A stretch of DNA of 14,031 nt from JAPLDA01 sp043742705 (lineage in GTDB: Bacteria > Bacteroidota > Bacteroidia > AKYH767-A > 2013-40CM-41-45), in assembly GCA_043742705.1 (NCBI GenBank), contig JAYTXY010000047.1, forward strand, positions 1-14,031, read 5' to 3'. Both the position numbers and the translations under genes were made by a program. Shown here piece after piece: positions 13,901-14,031 of this stretch (its first letter is position 1; every line of letters begins with the position of its first letter). A model generated the notes under the pieces. That model was not told the origin of the DNA. It did not search any database and was given only the letters and a program-made list of their open reading frames with translations.

Positions 13901-14031
13901 TCAATTATACCGGATTGAGAAGGGGGCATTTGAGAAAGACGCATCAGTGATTCTTACTGTATCATTTGTTAGGTTGTCAACGAGTGTGGCATCAAACGAT
14001 CCTGAAATTTTATGATTGACAGAGTCGCATG
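13901..14031 (-). CDS. C-terminal end of an unidentified beta-rich protein (cut by window edge)
   Basis: An open frame enters from the right edge and stops with TGA at 13901-13903. Its 42 visible residues include SGSFDATLVDNLTNDTVRIT and end ITDASFSNAPFSIRYN. The pattern of two strands joined by a polar turn and a closing NxPF-type end resembles the C-termini of small Bacteroidota secreted lipoproteins of the DUF6252 kind, but this is a weak resemblance. It lies 3 bases upstream of the DUF1624-like gene and on the same strand. The coding character is supported by the alternating hydrophobic pattern and the tight spacing. Confidence 0.6.
   Translation of the reverse strand, partial: CDSVNHKISGSFDATLVDNLTNDTVRITDASFSNAPFSIRYN

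Overview
The window looks like a chromosomal segment of a Bacteroidota bacterium. The composition is AT-rich, a complete aerotolerance (Bat) operon is present in the order typical of that phylum, possible promoters follow the Bacteroidota pattern (TAnnTTTG at -7), and Shine-Dalgarno sites are not evident. I cannot place it below phylum level. I see no phage genes, transposases, CRISPR array, tRNA or rRNA.

Positions 1-8157 (minus strand, read from right to left) hold one long operon: moxR (AAA+ ATPase), a DUF58 protein, an unnamed membrane protein with a BatD-like/DUF4381-like layout, batA and batB (two membrane-anchored von Willebrand A proteins), batC (TPR protein), batD (large beta-domain membrane protein) and the first 76 codons of batE (TPR), which runs off the left edge. 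Four genes are tightly joined (ATGA overlaps or a 2-base gap). The other junctions carry AT-rich spacers. The family picture is a MoxR chaperone acting with metal-binding VWA proteins in and around the inner membrane, with periplasmic beta domains and TPR partners. It is linked to stress or oxygen tolerance and envelope integrity, but its molecular job is not settled.

Positions 8158-8554 are the divergent control region between moxR and truA. On the plus strand follow truA (tRNA pseudouridine synthase) and a homodimeric-type ABC exporter. The exporter ends tail to tail, with overlapping stop codons, against a small unrecognised minus-strand gene. Further right on the minus strand lie a zinc-free quinone-oxidoreductase-like MDR enzyme, a multi-pass DUF1624/HGSNAT-like membrane protein, and the C-terminal end of another protein cut by the right edge.

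The gene content is ordinary. The unusual part is the DNA between the genes. Nearly every untight junction from 254 to 9429 carries a short tandem repeat array. The words differ from place to place (AATTCAT, ACTGTCG, TGAAGAT, TWDGAAC, AGTTGTT), but five of the families share a 7-base period, and two further spacers share an 8/16-base period. Several arrays start at or within a few bases of a stop codon, three have an inverted partner arm about 90-160 bp away, and two run into the 5' coding part of a gene (batC and the BatD-like gene). This family of repeats is the observation most worth following up.
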